This document shows, one piece after another, positions 35,976-44,414 of a stretch of DNA of 64,000 nucleotides; the first letter of the stretch is position 1; each line of letters starts with the position of its first letter. A model generated the notes under the pieces. That model saw only the letters and a program-made list of their open reading frames with translations, did not search any database and had not been told where the DNA came from. A program made the translations under genes and the position numbers. Location of the stretch: positions 1-64,000 of the forward strand of contig NZ_JACJRT010000009.1 of the NCBI RefSeq assembly GCF_014697415.1. The letters are read 5' to 3'. Origin of the DNA: Cyanobium sp. FACHB-13342. GTDB lineage: Bacteria > Cyanobacteriota > Cyanobacteriia > PCC-6307 > Cyanobiaceae.

Positions 35976-36454
35976 TGGCCCCCCGTGCCTGGATGGCGGG
36001 CCTGGGACTTCCCGGGATGGCGGCCCTGCTGAGCGGCTTCACGCCACCGCCCCAATGGCTGCCGGTCTCGGCCCAGTGGTGCCTGGCCCCCGATCGCTGC
36101 ATTGCGCTGGAGGTGGCCGACACCCCCGAGAAACAGAGCAAGGGCCTGCAACTGCGGCCCGCCCTACCGCCGCTGCGGGGCATGTGGTTCCCCTACAGCC
36201 CGCCCTCACTGGCCCGCTTCTGGATGCACCGCACCCCCGAGCCCCTCGACATGCTGTTCGTACGGGGCGGCCGGGTGGTGGCGATCGAGGCCCGCACCGC
36301 CCCCTGCCTGCGGCTGCCCTGCCGCAGCTATGGCCCCGACCAGGAGGTGGATGGGGTGCTGGAACTGGCCGCCGGCCAGGCCGAAGCCCTCGGGATCGCG
36401 GTGGGCAGCCCAGTGCGGATTGAACCGGTCACCATCACCACCGGGCAGCCCTAG
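35975..36454 (+). CDS. DUF192 family protein (exported)
   Basis: The 159-residue protein has a short hydrophobic start (AWMAGLGLPGMAALLSGF) and a DUF192 domain: [55 protein letters not shown] and a Cys-containing loop APCLRLPC. The family is small, secreted and of unknown function. The ATG shares a base with the preceding stop, and the 3' end overlaps cobL by 20 bases. Confidence 0.86.
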   Translation: MAPRAWMAGLGLPGMAALLSGFTPPPQWLPVSAQWCLAPDRCIALEVADTPEKQSKGLQLRPALPPLRGMWFPYSPPSLARFWMHRTPEPLDMLFVRGGRVVAIEARTAPCLRLPCRSYGPDQEVDGVLELAAGQAEALGIAVGSPVRIEPVTITTGQP

Positions 36455-37730
36455 GCAGGCCCCCCTTCAACACCAGCACCGGATTGAGCGGCGCCAGGCG
36501 GGTGCCGTCGGCCAGGGGGGCACCGCGCCAGGCCTGGTGCTGGGCCACCGCCACCCGGCAGCCAGCCTGCTCCAGCAGGGGCCGCAACTCCGCCAGGGCC
36601 TCCAGCGTGGCCAGCGGGATCACCACCATCCCGCCCGGCCGCAGCCGCTGCAGCACCGCCGCCAACACGGCCGCCCGCTCACGGCCGCCGCCACCGATCA
36701 ACACCCGGTCGGGATCGGGAAGTTGGGCCAACGCCTCAGGCGCCCGGCCCTGGTGGATCCCCGCCGGCTGCACCCCGAGCCGCTCGGCATTGGCCGCGAT
36801 CAACGCCGCCGAGCCACCCCGTTGCTCCACAAACCAACCCTCCAAGCCCGGCCGCAGCCGCAGGGCCTCCAGGCCCACCGACCCCACGCCGGCACCCACG
36901 TCCCAGAGCACGCCAGCCGCAGGCAGCTCCAGATCGGCCAGCAGCTGGATGCGCACCTCCCGCTTGGTCATCAGACCCGGGCGATCCTCGTGCTGCAGGA
37001 ACAGGCCATCGTCCAGACCGAACAGGGGCAGGGCGGCCGGGTCCGCAGGCGGCGGCGGGGGCTCGGCGATCAACAGCACCAGGTGCAGGGGATCGCAGTC
37101 GACGGGCACGGGCTCGCCGGGGGCCAACCGCTGCACCCGCTCCTCGGGGTGGCCCAGCCGCTCGCCCAGCCAGAAGGCGTAGGCCGCCTCCAGGCCTGAG
37201 GCCGCCAGGATCCGCCGCACCTCGTCCGCACCGCCGCGGCCCGGGTCGGTGAGCACGGCCAGGGCGGCAGGCCGTTTCTGCAGGGCCGCCGCCAGAGGTT
37301 CCGGGTCGCGGCCGTGCAGGCTGATCCAACTGGCGTCCTGCCAGGGACGGCCGAGGCGGGCGAAGGCCAGCTGCAACGAGCTGGGGGCCGGATGGAAGCG
37401 CAGCCGCGCGGGGCCGAAGTGCTGCAGCAGCAGCCGGCCAATGCCAAACCAGAGCGGATCTCCGCTGGCCAGCAGCACCGCCGGCCGGCCCGCGGCGAGC
37501 GCGTCCTCCACGGGCCCAACGATCTGCTCCGGCCGGTCGCTGGCCAGGAGCTGGGGGCAGGGGCTCTCCACGGGGATTCGGCCAGCCGCCTGCTCGGCCT
37601 GCCACCAGGGCTCCAGCTCCCCCAGCAGCCGCGCCGGCGCCATCAGCAGCTGGGCCTGCCGCACCAGCCCCAGGCTGCGGGGAGCCAGGCCCGCCAAGCC
37701 CCCCGCATCGGTGCCGATCACCTCCAACAC
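36435..37730 (-). CDS. cobL: Precorrin-6Y C5,15-methyltransferase (decarboxylating), CbiE-CbiT fusion
   Basis: CobL methylates C5 and C15 and decarboxylates the C12 acetate side chain in corrin synthesis. The 431-residue protein is a fusion: the N-terminal CbiE domain (IGTDAGGLAGLAP, VLLASGDPLWFGIG, PAPSSLQLAFARLG) and the C-terminal CbiT domain (LMTKREVRIQLLADLELP, LWDVGAGVGSVGLEALR, VLIGGGG). It starts at GTG 37730. With cobQ at 3.6 kb it shows that the organism makes a cobamide de novo. It converges with the DUF192 gene. Confidence 0.94.
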   Translation of the reverse strand: MLEVIGTDAGGLAGLAPRSLGLVRQAQLLMAPARLLGELEPWWQAEQAAGRIPVESPCPQLLASDRPEQIVGPVEDALAAGRPAVLLASGDPLWFGIGRLLLQHFGPARLRFHPAPSSLQLAFARLGRPWQDASWISLHGRDPEPLAAALQKRPAALAVLTDPGRGGADEVRRILAASGLEAAYAFWLGERLGHPEERVQRLAPGEPVPVDCDPLHLVLLIAEPPPPPADPAALPLFGLDDGLFLQHEDRPGLMTKREVRIQLLADLELPAAGVLWDVGAGVGSVGLEALRLRPGLEGWFVEQRGGSAALIAANAERLGVQPAGIHQGRAPEALAQLPDPDRVLIGGGGRERAAVLAAVLQRLRPGGMVVIPLATLEALAELRPLLEQAGCRVAVAQHQAWRGAPLADGTRLAPLNPVLVLKGGLPRAARW

Positions 37731-37801
37731 GGCCAGCTCCGCCAGGGCGCCCCACGGTCACTGGAGCCATGATGCTCAGCCACGTGCCCCCCGGCCTGGC
37801 C

Positions 37802-38044
37802 ATGAGCAACCGCCGCCAGCGGATTCACGACCTGGTGCTGGCCCTGCTGGCCCAACAGAACGACCTGGAGCTGCTGGCCGGGGACGGCACGGGCCTGCCC
37901 AGCGGCGATCCCGGCAATTGGATCGAACGCAACCGCCGGGTGGTGCAGCGCTACCAGGCCCTGGTGCGCTCCGCCGTCACCCTCGACGCCCTGGTGGACC
38001 AGGAGGTGAACGGGGGCTTCCCCTCCCAGGCCAGTGACCTCTGA
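37802..38044 (+). CDS. Small conserved hypothetical protein
   Basis: An 80-residue basic, helical protein (MSNRRQRIHDLVLALLAQQN, then GNWIERNRRVVQRYQALVRSAVTLDALVDQEV). No known domain recognised. The codon use is typical of the genome. Start could also be ATG at 37769 or 37772, which add 10-11 residues. It is divergent from cobL and precedes the glycosidase gene by 27 bases. Confidence 0.65.
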   Translation: MSNRRQRIHDLVLALLAQQNDLELLAGDGTGLPSGDPGNWIERNRRVVQRYQALVRSAVTLDALVDQEVNGGFPSQASDL

Positions 38045-38071
38045 CAAGCTGGGCAAACCTTTTCTGGCCCC

Positions 38072-40600
38072 ATGGCGCGCTTCGGCCTCTCTGCCCTGAC
38101 CACGCTGCTGAAGGGCAAAGGCTCCCCGCGAGCAGGCGCCCCTGGCGACCCGGCCCCCGCCGCCAGCTGGAGCCGGCCCTTCGGCCTGGGCTGGGAGCAG
38201 CCCTACACGGTGCGCTACGCCAGCAACCTCGACGACGGCCCCAACCACGGCATGCCCCTGGGGGGCTTCGGCGCCGGCTGCATCGGCCGCGCCCCCGACG
38301 GCAGCTTCAACCTCTGGCACCTCGACGGCGGCGAGCACTGGTTCGGCACCCTGCCCGACTGCCAGTTCGCCCTGTTTGAAAGCGACGGCGAGCAGAGCCG
38401 GGCCCACGCCCTGGCGGTGAAGCCCGAGGCCGATGCCTCCCGGCCCGGGGCAGGCGAGCCCCTCAGCGCCTGGAGCTGGTACCCCGCCAGCACCCCCGAC
38501 CAGGCCACCGGCACCTATGCCGCCCGCTACCCCCTCAGCAGCACCCAGTACACGGGCGTGTTCAACGCCGAGGTGCACTGCGAGGCCTTCAGCCCCATCC
38601 TGCCCGGTGACTACCAACGCACCAGCTACCCGGTGGCAGTGTTCGTCTGGACCCTCACCAACCCCACCAACCGCCCGCTCGACCTCTCGCTGCTGCTGAG
38701 CTGGCGCAACACCACGGGCTGGTTCACCAACACCGACCCCACGGCAGCGGTGGAGTTCCGCGACGACGGCAGCCCGGAGCACAACTATGTGCCGGCCATC
38801 GGCCGCAGCCAGGGCCAGCGCAACCGCTGGGTAGACCAGCCGGGCCTCCAGGGGGTGCTGCTGGAAGGGGAGCGCGCCACGCCGGTCGCTGAGGGCCAGG
38901 GCCAGTGGTGCCTCGCCACTGATGCCGGCCTGATCGAGCGCCACCCGGGCCTGAGCATCCAGCGCTGCAGCCGCTGGGATCCCAGCGGCAGTGGCGCCGA
39001 GCTGTGGGAGCCCTTCGCACGCGATGGCTCCATTCCCGACAGCAACAACGACCGCCGCAGCGCGGACCAGGGTCCGGCCAGCGCGGCCCTGGCGGTGCGC
39101 TGCCAGCTGGAGCCCGGACAGAGCCTTGAAATCCCGCTGGTGATCAGCTGGGATCTGCCGGTCACGGCCTTTGCCACCGGCACCCGGGCCCTGCGCCGCT
39201 ACACCGATGTCTTTGGCAGCAGCGGCGACAATGCCGCCGCCATCGCCGCCGAGGCCCTGCGCGACTGGCGCGACTGGCGCGCCCAGATCGAGGCCTGGCA
39301 GCGGCCGGTGCTGGACCGCGCCGACCTGCCGGAGCCGCTGCGCATGGCCCTGTTCAACGAGCTCTACGACCTGGCCAGCGGCGGCAGCCTCTGGAGCGCC
39401 GCCAGCCCCGAGGATCCCGTGGGCCGTTTCGGGGTGCTCGAGTGCCTCGACTACGCCTGGTACGAGAGCCTCGACGTGCGGCTCTACGGCTCCTTTGCCC
39501 TGCTGCAGCTCTGGCCCGAGCTCGACAAGGCGGTGCTGCGCAGCTTTGCCCGCGCCATCCCGGCCGCCGATGCCACCCCCCGGCCGATCGGCTGGTATTT
39601 CACCCAGGGCAAGGGCCGGGTGGAGGCCGCCCGCAAGTTGGCCGGCGCCACCCCCCACGATTTGGGCGCGCCGAATGAGCGGCCCTGGGATGCCACCAAC
39701 TACACCGCCTACCAGGACTGCAACCTCTGGAAAGACCTGGCCAGCGACTTCGTGCTGCAAGTGTGGCGCACCTTCCGGCTCGCCCCCAGCGGCGAAGACC
39801 TGCGTTTCCTGGCGGACTGCTGGCCGGCGGCGGTGCAGGCCCTGCGCTACCTGAAAACCTTCGACGCCAACGACGACGGCCTGCCCGACAACGGCGGTGC
39901 CCCCGACCAGACCTTTGACGATTGGCCCCTCAAGGGGGTGAGCGCCTACTGCGGCGCCCTCTGGATCGCAGCCTTGGAGGCGGCCCTGGCCATGGCCCAG
40001 CGGCTCCAGCTGGATCTGGGGCTCGACACGAGCGGCGAGCAGCGGGAGTTTGGCAGCTGGCTGGAGCAGAGCCGCGCCCATTTCGACGCCCTGCTCTGGA
40101 ACGGCGAGTACTACAACATCGACGCCGAAAGCGGCACCCCCGTGGTGATGGCCGACCAGCTCTGCGGCGATTTCTACGCCCGCCTGCTGGGGCTGCCCGC
40201 CGTGGTGGCTGATGAGCGGGCCCGCAGCTCCCTGAAGGCTGTGAAGGAGGCCTGCTTCGAGGGCTTCCGCGGTGGCCAGCTCGGGGTGGCCAACGGCCTG
40301 CGCCGCGACGGCACCCCCCTCGATCCCAACGGCACCCACCCCCTGGAGGTGTGGACCGGCATCAACTTCGGCCTGGCGGCCTACTACCGCCTGATGGGCG
40401 ATACGGGCACGGCTTTCGCCATCACCGGTGCCGTGGTGAAGCAGGTGTACACCGGCGGCCTGCAGTTCCGCACCCCGGAGGCGATCACGGCGGTGAACAC
40501 CTTCCGCGCCTGCCACTACCTGCGGGCGATGGCGATCTGGGCGGTGTGGGCTACCCATACCGACTGGCAGGCGATTCCGGGGGCGGAGCGCCAGCCATGA
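38072..40600 (+). CDS. GH116 family beta-glucosidase/glucosylceramidase-like protein
   Basis: GH116 enzymes (human GBA2, TxGH116) are retaining beta-glucosidases or beta-xylosidases. The 842-residue protein has the N-terminal beta-sandwich domain (MPLGGFGAGCIGRAPDGSFNLWHL) and the C-terminal (alpha/alpha)6 catalytic domain. The likely nucleophile is Glu457 in GVLECLDYAWYESLDVRLYG and the acid/base is Asp612 in APDQTFDDW, followed by GVSAYCGALWIAALEAAL and WTGINFGLAAYY. No signal peptide is visible, so the enzyme is probably cytoplasmic. The natural substrate in cyanobacteria is not clear. The next gene overlaps by four bases. Confidence 0.9.
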   Translation: MARFGLSALTTLLKGKGSPRAGAPGDPAPAASWSRPFGLGWEQPYTVRYASNLDDGPNHGMPLGGFGAGCIGRAPDGSFNLWHLDGGEHWFGTLPDCQFALFESDGEQSRAHALAVKPEADASRPGAGEPLSAWSWYPASTPDQATGTYAARYPLSSTQYTGVFNAEVHCEAFSPILPGDYQRTSYPVAVFVWTLTNPTNRPLDLSLLLSWRNTTGWFTNTDPTAAVEFRDDGSPEHNYVPAIGRSQGQRNRWVDQPGLQGVLLEGERATPVAEGQGQWCLATDAGLIERHPGLSIQRCSRWDPSGSGAELWEPFARDGSIPDSNNDRRSADQGPASAALAVRCQLEPGQSLEIPLVISWDLPVTAFATGTRALRRYTDVFGSSGDNAAAIAAEALRDWRDWRAQIEAWQRPVLDRADLPEPLRMALFNELYDLASGGSLWSAASPEDPVGRFGVLECLDYAWYESLDVRLYGSFALLQLWPELDKAVLRSFARAIPAADATPRPIGWYFTQGKGRVEAARKLAGATPHDLGAPNERPWDATNYTAYQDCNLWKDLASDFVLQVWRTFRLAPSGEDLRFLADCWPAAVQALRYLKTFDANDDGLPDNGGAPDQTFDDWPLKGVSAYCGALWIAALEAALAMAQRLQLDLGLDTSGEQREFGSWLEQSRAHFDALLWNGEYYNIDAESGTPVVMADQLCGDFYARLLGLPAVVADERARSSLKAVKEACFEGFRGGQLGVANGLRRDGTPLDPNGTHPLEVWTGINFGLAAYYRLMGDTGTAFAITGAVVKQVYTGGLQFRTPEAITAVNTFRACHYLRAMAIWAVWATHTDWQAIPGAERQP

Positions 40601-41085
40601 AGCCGCTGCTCTCCCTGCTGCTCGTCCCAGTGCTGGCCCTGGCCCTGTGGCTGGGCCTACCCAGCGCCGCCCAGGCCCTGGTGCACGCCCACAACGACGA
40701 GAACGGCACCCCGGTGGTGCGCAGTCTCGAGAGCCTGCGCGACCTCGACTACCAGAGCTGGCAGGTGGTGGCCTACCGCGAAGGTCCTCCGGGCGGGCCG
40801 CTGAAGCTGCGGATTGTGGGCTACCCGGGCAAGGTGCGGCTCGACCACCCCACCGCCCTGCAGGTGCAGAGCGGACGCTTCCACTGGGAGCTGGCCGATG
40901 TCACCCTCGCCAACCCCCAGCTGGCCGCCGATGGCCGCGCCGCCGCCGCCGAATTCGACCTGGCTCCCCTGCTGGCCGACCTGCACCAGGATCGGCCGCT
41001 GCGCTTGGTGCTCCCCGGGGTGTTCGTGGAGCTACCGGTGCCGCCCTTTGTGGTGGCCGAGTGGCGCAGCCTGCCCATGGCCTAG
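40597..41085 (+). CDS. Exported DUF3122-like protein
   Basis: A 162-residue protein with a signal peptide (LLSLLLVPVLALALWLGLPSAAQA) and a beta-rich body (VVRSLESLRDLDYQSWQVVAYRE, LRIVGYPGKVRLDHP, LVLPGVFVELPVPPFVVAEWRSL). The pattern resembles the cyanobacterial DUF3122 family, judged from memory. ATGA overlap with the GH116 gene implies co-expression. Confidence 0.72.
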   Translation: MKPLLSLLLVPVLALALWLGLPSAAQALVHAHNDENGTPVVRSLESLRDLDYQSWQVVAYREGPPGGPLKLRIVGYPGKVRLDHPTALQVQSGRFHWELADVTLANPQLAADGRAAAAEFDLAPLLADLHQDRPLRLVLPGVFVELPVPPFVVAEWRSLPMA

Positions 41086-41258
41086 CCCAAAAGCCACTCA
41101 CCCCAAGGGAGCTTTCAACAGTCCCATCGGGCCAGGATTGTTAACAACAGCTCCTCTGAAAGCCAACGCTTATCCATCAAGGCGACGCACCGCCCCTCCA
41201 GACACGATTGGATTAATCAAGGTAGAGTCACGACAACGTTGTGCACCAGGATGGCCCT

Positions 41259-41558
41259 ATGGTTAGCTTTTCCAAAAGCATCGCAGTCGTTGCGAGCCTG
41301 ACAACCATTGCGGTTGCTGCCGTTGCCGCCGTGAGATACTTTGACGGCATGGATGGGCAAATAAAAGAACAAAAGACCTTGATTGAGAAGCTACAAAAAG
41401 AGCTCAAAGACCGTGGAAATGGCAGCCAAAATCCCCAATCCCAATCTCCTACAACTCCATCACTGAGCGCCCCACCTGCTGCGCCCCTGCAGGAGCCTCC
41501 CCCCCTGCCGCCCATCCCAGCTGCAGACGAGACCAAACCTGCAGCATCCGCGCCTTGA
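41259..41558 (+). CDS. Small membrane-anchored coiled-coil protein
   Basis: The 99-residue product has an N-terminal hydrophobic segment (SIAVVASLTTIAVAAVAAV), a short coiled coil with charged residues (IKEQKTLIEKLQKELKDRG) and a Pro/Ser/Gln-rich tail (SLSAPPAAPLQEPPPLPPIP). Codon usage is AT-richer than the rest of the window, with many AAA, CAA and ATT codons. ATG at 41259 is chosen; a GTG at 41241 is in frame. No family recognised. Confidence 0.6.
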   Translation: MVSFSKSIAVVASLTTIAVAAVAAVRYFDGMDGQIKEQKTLIEKLQKELKDRGNGSQNPQSQSPTTPSLSAPPAAPLQEPPPLPPIPAADETKPAASAP

Positions 41559-41573
41559 CGCCATCATGCAGCC

Positions 41574-41786
41574 ATGAACGTGCTGATCGGCCTTGGTTTG
41601 TCGATGACCATCATCTGGATGGTTGTAAAAGTCCTGTCGGGGAGGCCTCGGCCCCACCGCGAGGATTTCAAGCCAATCTCCTTGGATCAGGAACGCCCTA
41701 GGGCCCTCTCCTACACGGAAATGATGAATTCAGGGAAGCAACGGATGGCTCCCACATCCCACGGCGACGACTGGACTCTCTCTTAG
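41574..41786 (+). CDS. Small single-helix membrane protein
   Basis: A 70-residue protein with one N-terminal membrane helix (VLIGLGLSMTIIWMVVKVL) and a charged cytoplasmic-like tail (RPRPHREDFKPISLDQERPR). It is 15 bases after the preceding small gene and shares its lower G+C. No family recognised; likely co-transcribed. Confidence 0.6.
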   Translation: MNVLIGLGLSMTIIWMVVKVLSGRPRPHREDFKPISLDQERPRALSYTEMMNSGKQRMAPTSHGDDWTLS

Positions 41787-41825
41787 CTTTTCCCGCTCGA
41801 TTTGTAGCTCTTCCACGCCTGTTCA

Positions 41826-42956
41826 GTGCCACCCCCCGCCCCAAGCCCCTGGCGCCCCTGGATGCAGCGGGCCCTGCAGCTCGCCGCCCTCGGTGCCGGC
41901 CGCACCAGCCCCAACCCCCTGGTGGGCGCCGTGGTGATCGATGCCAGCGGGGCCCTGGTGGGGGAGGGCTACCACGCCCGGGCCGGCGAACCCCACGCCG
42001 AGGTGGGCGCCCTGGCCCAGGCCGGCGAACGGGCCCGGGGCGGAACCCTGGTGGTGACCCTGGAGCCCTGCTGCCACCACGGCCGCACACCCCCCTGCAG
42101 CCAGGCGGTGATCGCCGCCGGCATCGCCCGGGTGGTGGTGGCCATGGCCGACCCCAACCCCCAGGTGGCCGGAGGCGGGCTGGCCCAGCTGCGGGCTGCC
42201 GGCATCGACGTGATCTGCGGCGTGGCTGAGGCCGAAGCCCGCGCCCTCAACCGCCCCTTTCTCCACCGCATCGCCACGGGCCGGCCCCTGGGACTCCTCA
42301 AGTGGGCCATGGGCATCGACGGCCGCACCGCCCTCAGCAATGGCGCCAGCCAGTGGATCAGCGGGGCTGAGGCCCGCACCTGGGTGCACCGGCTGCGGGC
42401 CGGCTGCGATGCGGTGATCGTGGGCGGCGGCACCGTGCGCGGCGACGATCCCCTGCTCACCAGCCGCGGCCAGCGCCAGCCCGAGCCCCTGCGGGTGGTG
42501 CTCAGCCGCAGCCTGGACCTGCCGGCCAGCGCCCAGCTCTGGGATCAGGCCAGCGCCGCCACCCTGGTGGTCCATGGCCCGGAAGCACCGCGCGAGGCCC
42601 GCCAGCAGCTCGCGGCCCTGGGCGCGGCCCACCCCGGCCTGCAGAGCCTGGAGCTGCCCCAATGCCGCCCCAAGCTGCTGCTGGAGGCCCTGGCCGAGCG
42701 CGGCTGCAACCAGGTGCTGTGGGAGTGCGGCCCTGAACTGGCCGCAGCGGCCCTGGGCGAGGGCTGCGTGCAGGAGGTGGCTGCGGTGATCGCGCCCAAA
42801 CTGATGGGGGGCCTGGCCGCCCGCACACCCCTGGGCGAGCTGGGCTTCACCGCCATGGCCCAGGTGCCCAGCTGGCAGACCCTGGCGCCCGAGGCCCTCG
42901 GCGACGACTGGCTGTGGCGGCTCAGACCAGCTCCGGATGCAGCGGATCGCCCTTGA
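41826..42956 (+). CDS. ribD: Riboflavin biosynthesis deaminase/reductase
   Basis: RibD deaminates and reduces the GTP-cyclohydrolase product in riboflavin synthesis. The 376-residue protein has the N-terminal deaminase domain with zinc motifs HAEVGAL (HAE) and EPCCHHGRTPPC, and the C-terminal reductase (LKWAMGIDGRTA, VIVGGGTVRGDDPLLT, LWECGPELAAAAL). Starts at GTG 41826. ribF is in the window at 31 kb. The 3' end overlaps a convergent gene by 35 bases. Confidence 0.95.
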   Translation: MPPPAPSPWRPWMQRALQLAALGAGRTSPNPLVGAVVIDASGALVGEGYHARAGEPHAEVGALAQAGERARGGTLVVTLEPCCHHGRTPPCSQAVIAAGIARVVVAMADPNPQVAGGGLAQLRAAGIDVICGVAEAEARALNRPFLHRIATGRPLGLLKWAMGIDGRTALSNGASQWISGAEARTWVHRLRAGCDAVIVGGGTVRGDDPLLTSRGQRQPEPLRVVLSRSLDLPASAQLWDQASAATLVVHGPEAPREARQQLAALGAAHPGLQSLELPQCRPKLLLEALAERGCNQVLWECGPELAAAALGEGCVQEVAAVIAPKLMGGLAARTPLGELGFTAMAQVPSWQTLAPEALGDDWLWRLRPAPDAADRP

Positions 42957-43413
42957 ACGGCCCCTCCACCTGGGAGGCGATCCAACCGCCGTAGAAGCCC
43001 CCCGGCTGGGGCGTCACCCGCTCGCCATCGAGCCAGCAGCCATCCATCAGGGCTGGATACACCGCCAACCAGCCGGCCAACGCCGCAAAGGCTGCCGTGG
43101 GCTCGGAGTAGGTCCACACCGCCCGCCGCAGGCGGCGCTCGGCCGGGCCACCCGGATCCACCACCACATCGAAGTAGCGGGCCACCCCCTTCCACTCGCA
43201 GAAGCTGGCACCGGCACTGGGCTGCAGCAACTCCTGCCGCACCGCCTCGGGCGGCAGGTAGACGGTGGGCGGATGGAAGGTTTCCAGAACTCGCAGGCTG
43301 CGGTGGGTGTCAGCGAGCAGCTCACCAAGGGCCTCCACCCGCACGTGGGCAGTGCTCTCCACCAGCGCCGGCGGGCGTGGATAGTCGCAGACCCGCTCGG
43401 CGGCGGCCGCCAT
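42922..43413 (-). CDS. DUF427 family protein
   Basis: A 163-residue beta-rich protein with the DUF427 pattern: RVEALGELLADTHRSLRVLETFHPPTVYLPPE, FCEWKGVARYFDV, AVWTYSEPTAAF and the conserved GFYGGWIASQVEGPFKG at the C-terminus. Function unknown. Start at ATG 43413, which follows the Nif11 gene stop by seven bases, so it lies in the same minus-strand run as SRAP and Nif11. Confidence 0.87.
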   Translation of the reverse strand: MAAAAERVCDYPRPPALVESTAHVRVEALGELLADTHRSLRVLETFHPPTVYLPPEAVRQELLQPSAGASFCEWKGVARYFDVVVDPGGPAERRLRRAVWTYSEPTAAFAALAGWLAVYPALMDGCWLDGERVTPQPGGFYGGWIASQVEGPFKGDPLHPELV

Positions 43414-43420
43414 GGGGAAC

Positions 43421-43666
43421 TCAGGCAAGGATGAAATTGCGCAACCGCCGACCTTCCACTCCGGCTCGCTCCTGCAGCTCCGCATCGCTGAGGCTGGCCT
43501 CCTGCCGCTGCTGCGCGGCGATCACATCCGCCTCATCCAGGCTGTAGCCAGCGCCGCGGGCCAGGTCGAGGAAGGTCGGCAACTCCAGGGGCTCCGCCAG
43601 CTGGGAGGCCAGCGCCGGGGTCTGCCGGGCATGCACTAGGAAGGCATCCAGTTGCTCGAGGCTCAA
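43421..43666 (-). CDS. Nif11-like small protein
   Basis: The 81-residue product begins SLEQLDAFLVHARQTPALASQL, the N-terminal helix typical of the Nif11 family, followed by FLDLARGAGYSLDEADVIAA, the second conserved helix. In picocyanobacteria many Nif11 proteins are precursors of peptides. Here no double-glycine cleavage site or Cys-rich core is visible, and it ends RRLRNFILA, so it is probably not a prepropeptide. The start is TTG at 43666, overlapping the SRAP stop as TTGA. Confidence 0.82.
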   Translation of the reverse strand: MSLEQLDAFLVHARQTPALASQLAEPLELPTFLDLARGAGYSLDEADVIAAQQRQEASLSDAELQERAGVEGRRLRNFILA

Positions 43667-44301
43667 AGATCCAGCTCCAACTGGGGCTGGTCTAGCCACA
43701 ACGGTGCGCCATCGGCTTGCCAGTCGCCCGGGTCCCAGGGCAGCAGCAGGGGTTCCAGGGCCCGCAGGCCCGGGCCGTCGGCAGGCTCGAGCCAGGCGTC
43801 CTCCAGGCCCGTGGGAATCACCACCGGCATGCGCCGGTGGATCGGGGCCAGCAGGGCATTGGGGGCCGTGGTGAGCACGCAGCAGGTGTCCAGCTCGCTG
43901 CCATCGGGGCCGATCCAGCGGTCCCACAGACCGGCCAGCCAGAACAGGTCGCCGTCGCGGCGGCGCAGCCAGCGCCCCTTTTCCCAGAAGGCATCGGCTG
44001 GGATCAGGCAGCGACGGTGCCGCCAGGCGCCGCGGAAACTCGGCTTGAGCGCCACGGTTTCGGAGCGGGCGTGCAGGGGGCGGTGGGCGGTGGCTGGGTC
44101 CTTGACCCACTCGGGCAGCAGGCCCCACAGGGCCAGGGCCACCTGCAGCTGGCCGTTCTCCTGGCACTGGATCAGCAGGGGCTCACCCGGGCACACCTCC
44201 GCGCGCGGCGCGTAGTGGCTGCGCAGGCCCGGCGGCCAGGGCCCCTGCAGGCGCGGCAGCAGGCGCTCCAGCTGGGCGGTGAGGGAAAAGCGACCGCACA
44301 T
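43663..44301 (-). CDS. SRAP/HMCES (YedK) family abasic-site-binding protein
   Basis: SRAP proteins form a thiazolidine crosslink to abasic sites in single-stranded DNA and protect them. The 212-residue protein starts MCGRFSLTA, so the catalytic Cys2 is exposed after removal of Met1, and it keeps HARSETV, RCLIPADAFWEK and the active-site His in APIHRRMPVVI. Start at ATG 44301. Its stop overlaps the Nif11 start. Confidence 0.94.
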   Translation of the reverse strand: MCGRFSLTAQLERLLPRLQGPWPPGLRSHYAPRAEVCPGEPLLIQCQENGQLQVALALWGLLPEWVKDPATAHRPLHARSETVALKPSFRGAWRHRRCLIPADAFWEKGRWLRRRDGDLFWLAGLWDRWIGPDGSELDTCCVLTTAPNALLAPIHRRMPVVIPTGLEDAWLEPADGPGLRALEPLLLPWDPGDWQADGAPLWLDQPQLELDL

Positions 44302-44414
44302 GGCGCATCAGGGGGCTGGGTTCGGAAAGAGCAGCGTTCGGTTCTCCCAACCCCCCGTTGGATCGAAGCCGGGAACAACAGGCCTAGTTTGGTTTCACCT
44401 TTGGCTGCCGCACC

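Larger units (their letters stand above)
41086..41825. other. AT-richer islet between the GH116 operon and ribD
   Basis: This stretch of about 740 bases has visibly lower G+C (near 50%) than both flanks, starting just after the DUF3122 stop and ending at ribD. It holds two small predicted membrane proteins and 173 bases of non-coding sequence ahead of them (41086-41258). No direct repeats, tRNA or integrase mark its edges. It may be a recent insertion or a fast-evolving patch. Confidence 0.6.

Noticed and set aside
37718-40558. A 946-codon open frame on the minus strand across the GH116 gene
   Set aside because: It is antisense to a well-supported gene, uses a low-complexity Gly/Val/Ala/His composition typical of the reverse frame of GC-rich codons, and shows no domain.
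43421-43666. Nif11 protein as precursor of a modified peptide (lanthipeptide or similar)
   Set aside because: There is no double-glycine cleavage site, no Cys/Ser/Thr-rich core and no modification enzyme or exporter in the neighbourhood.
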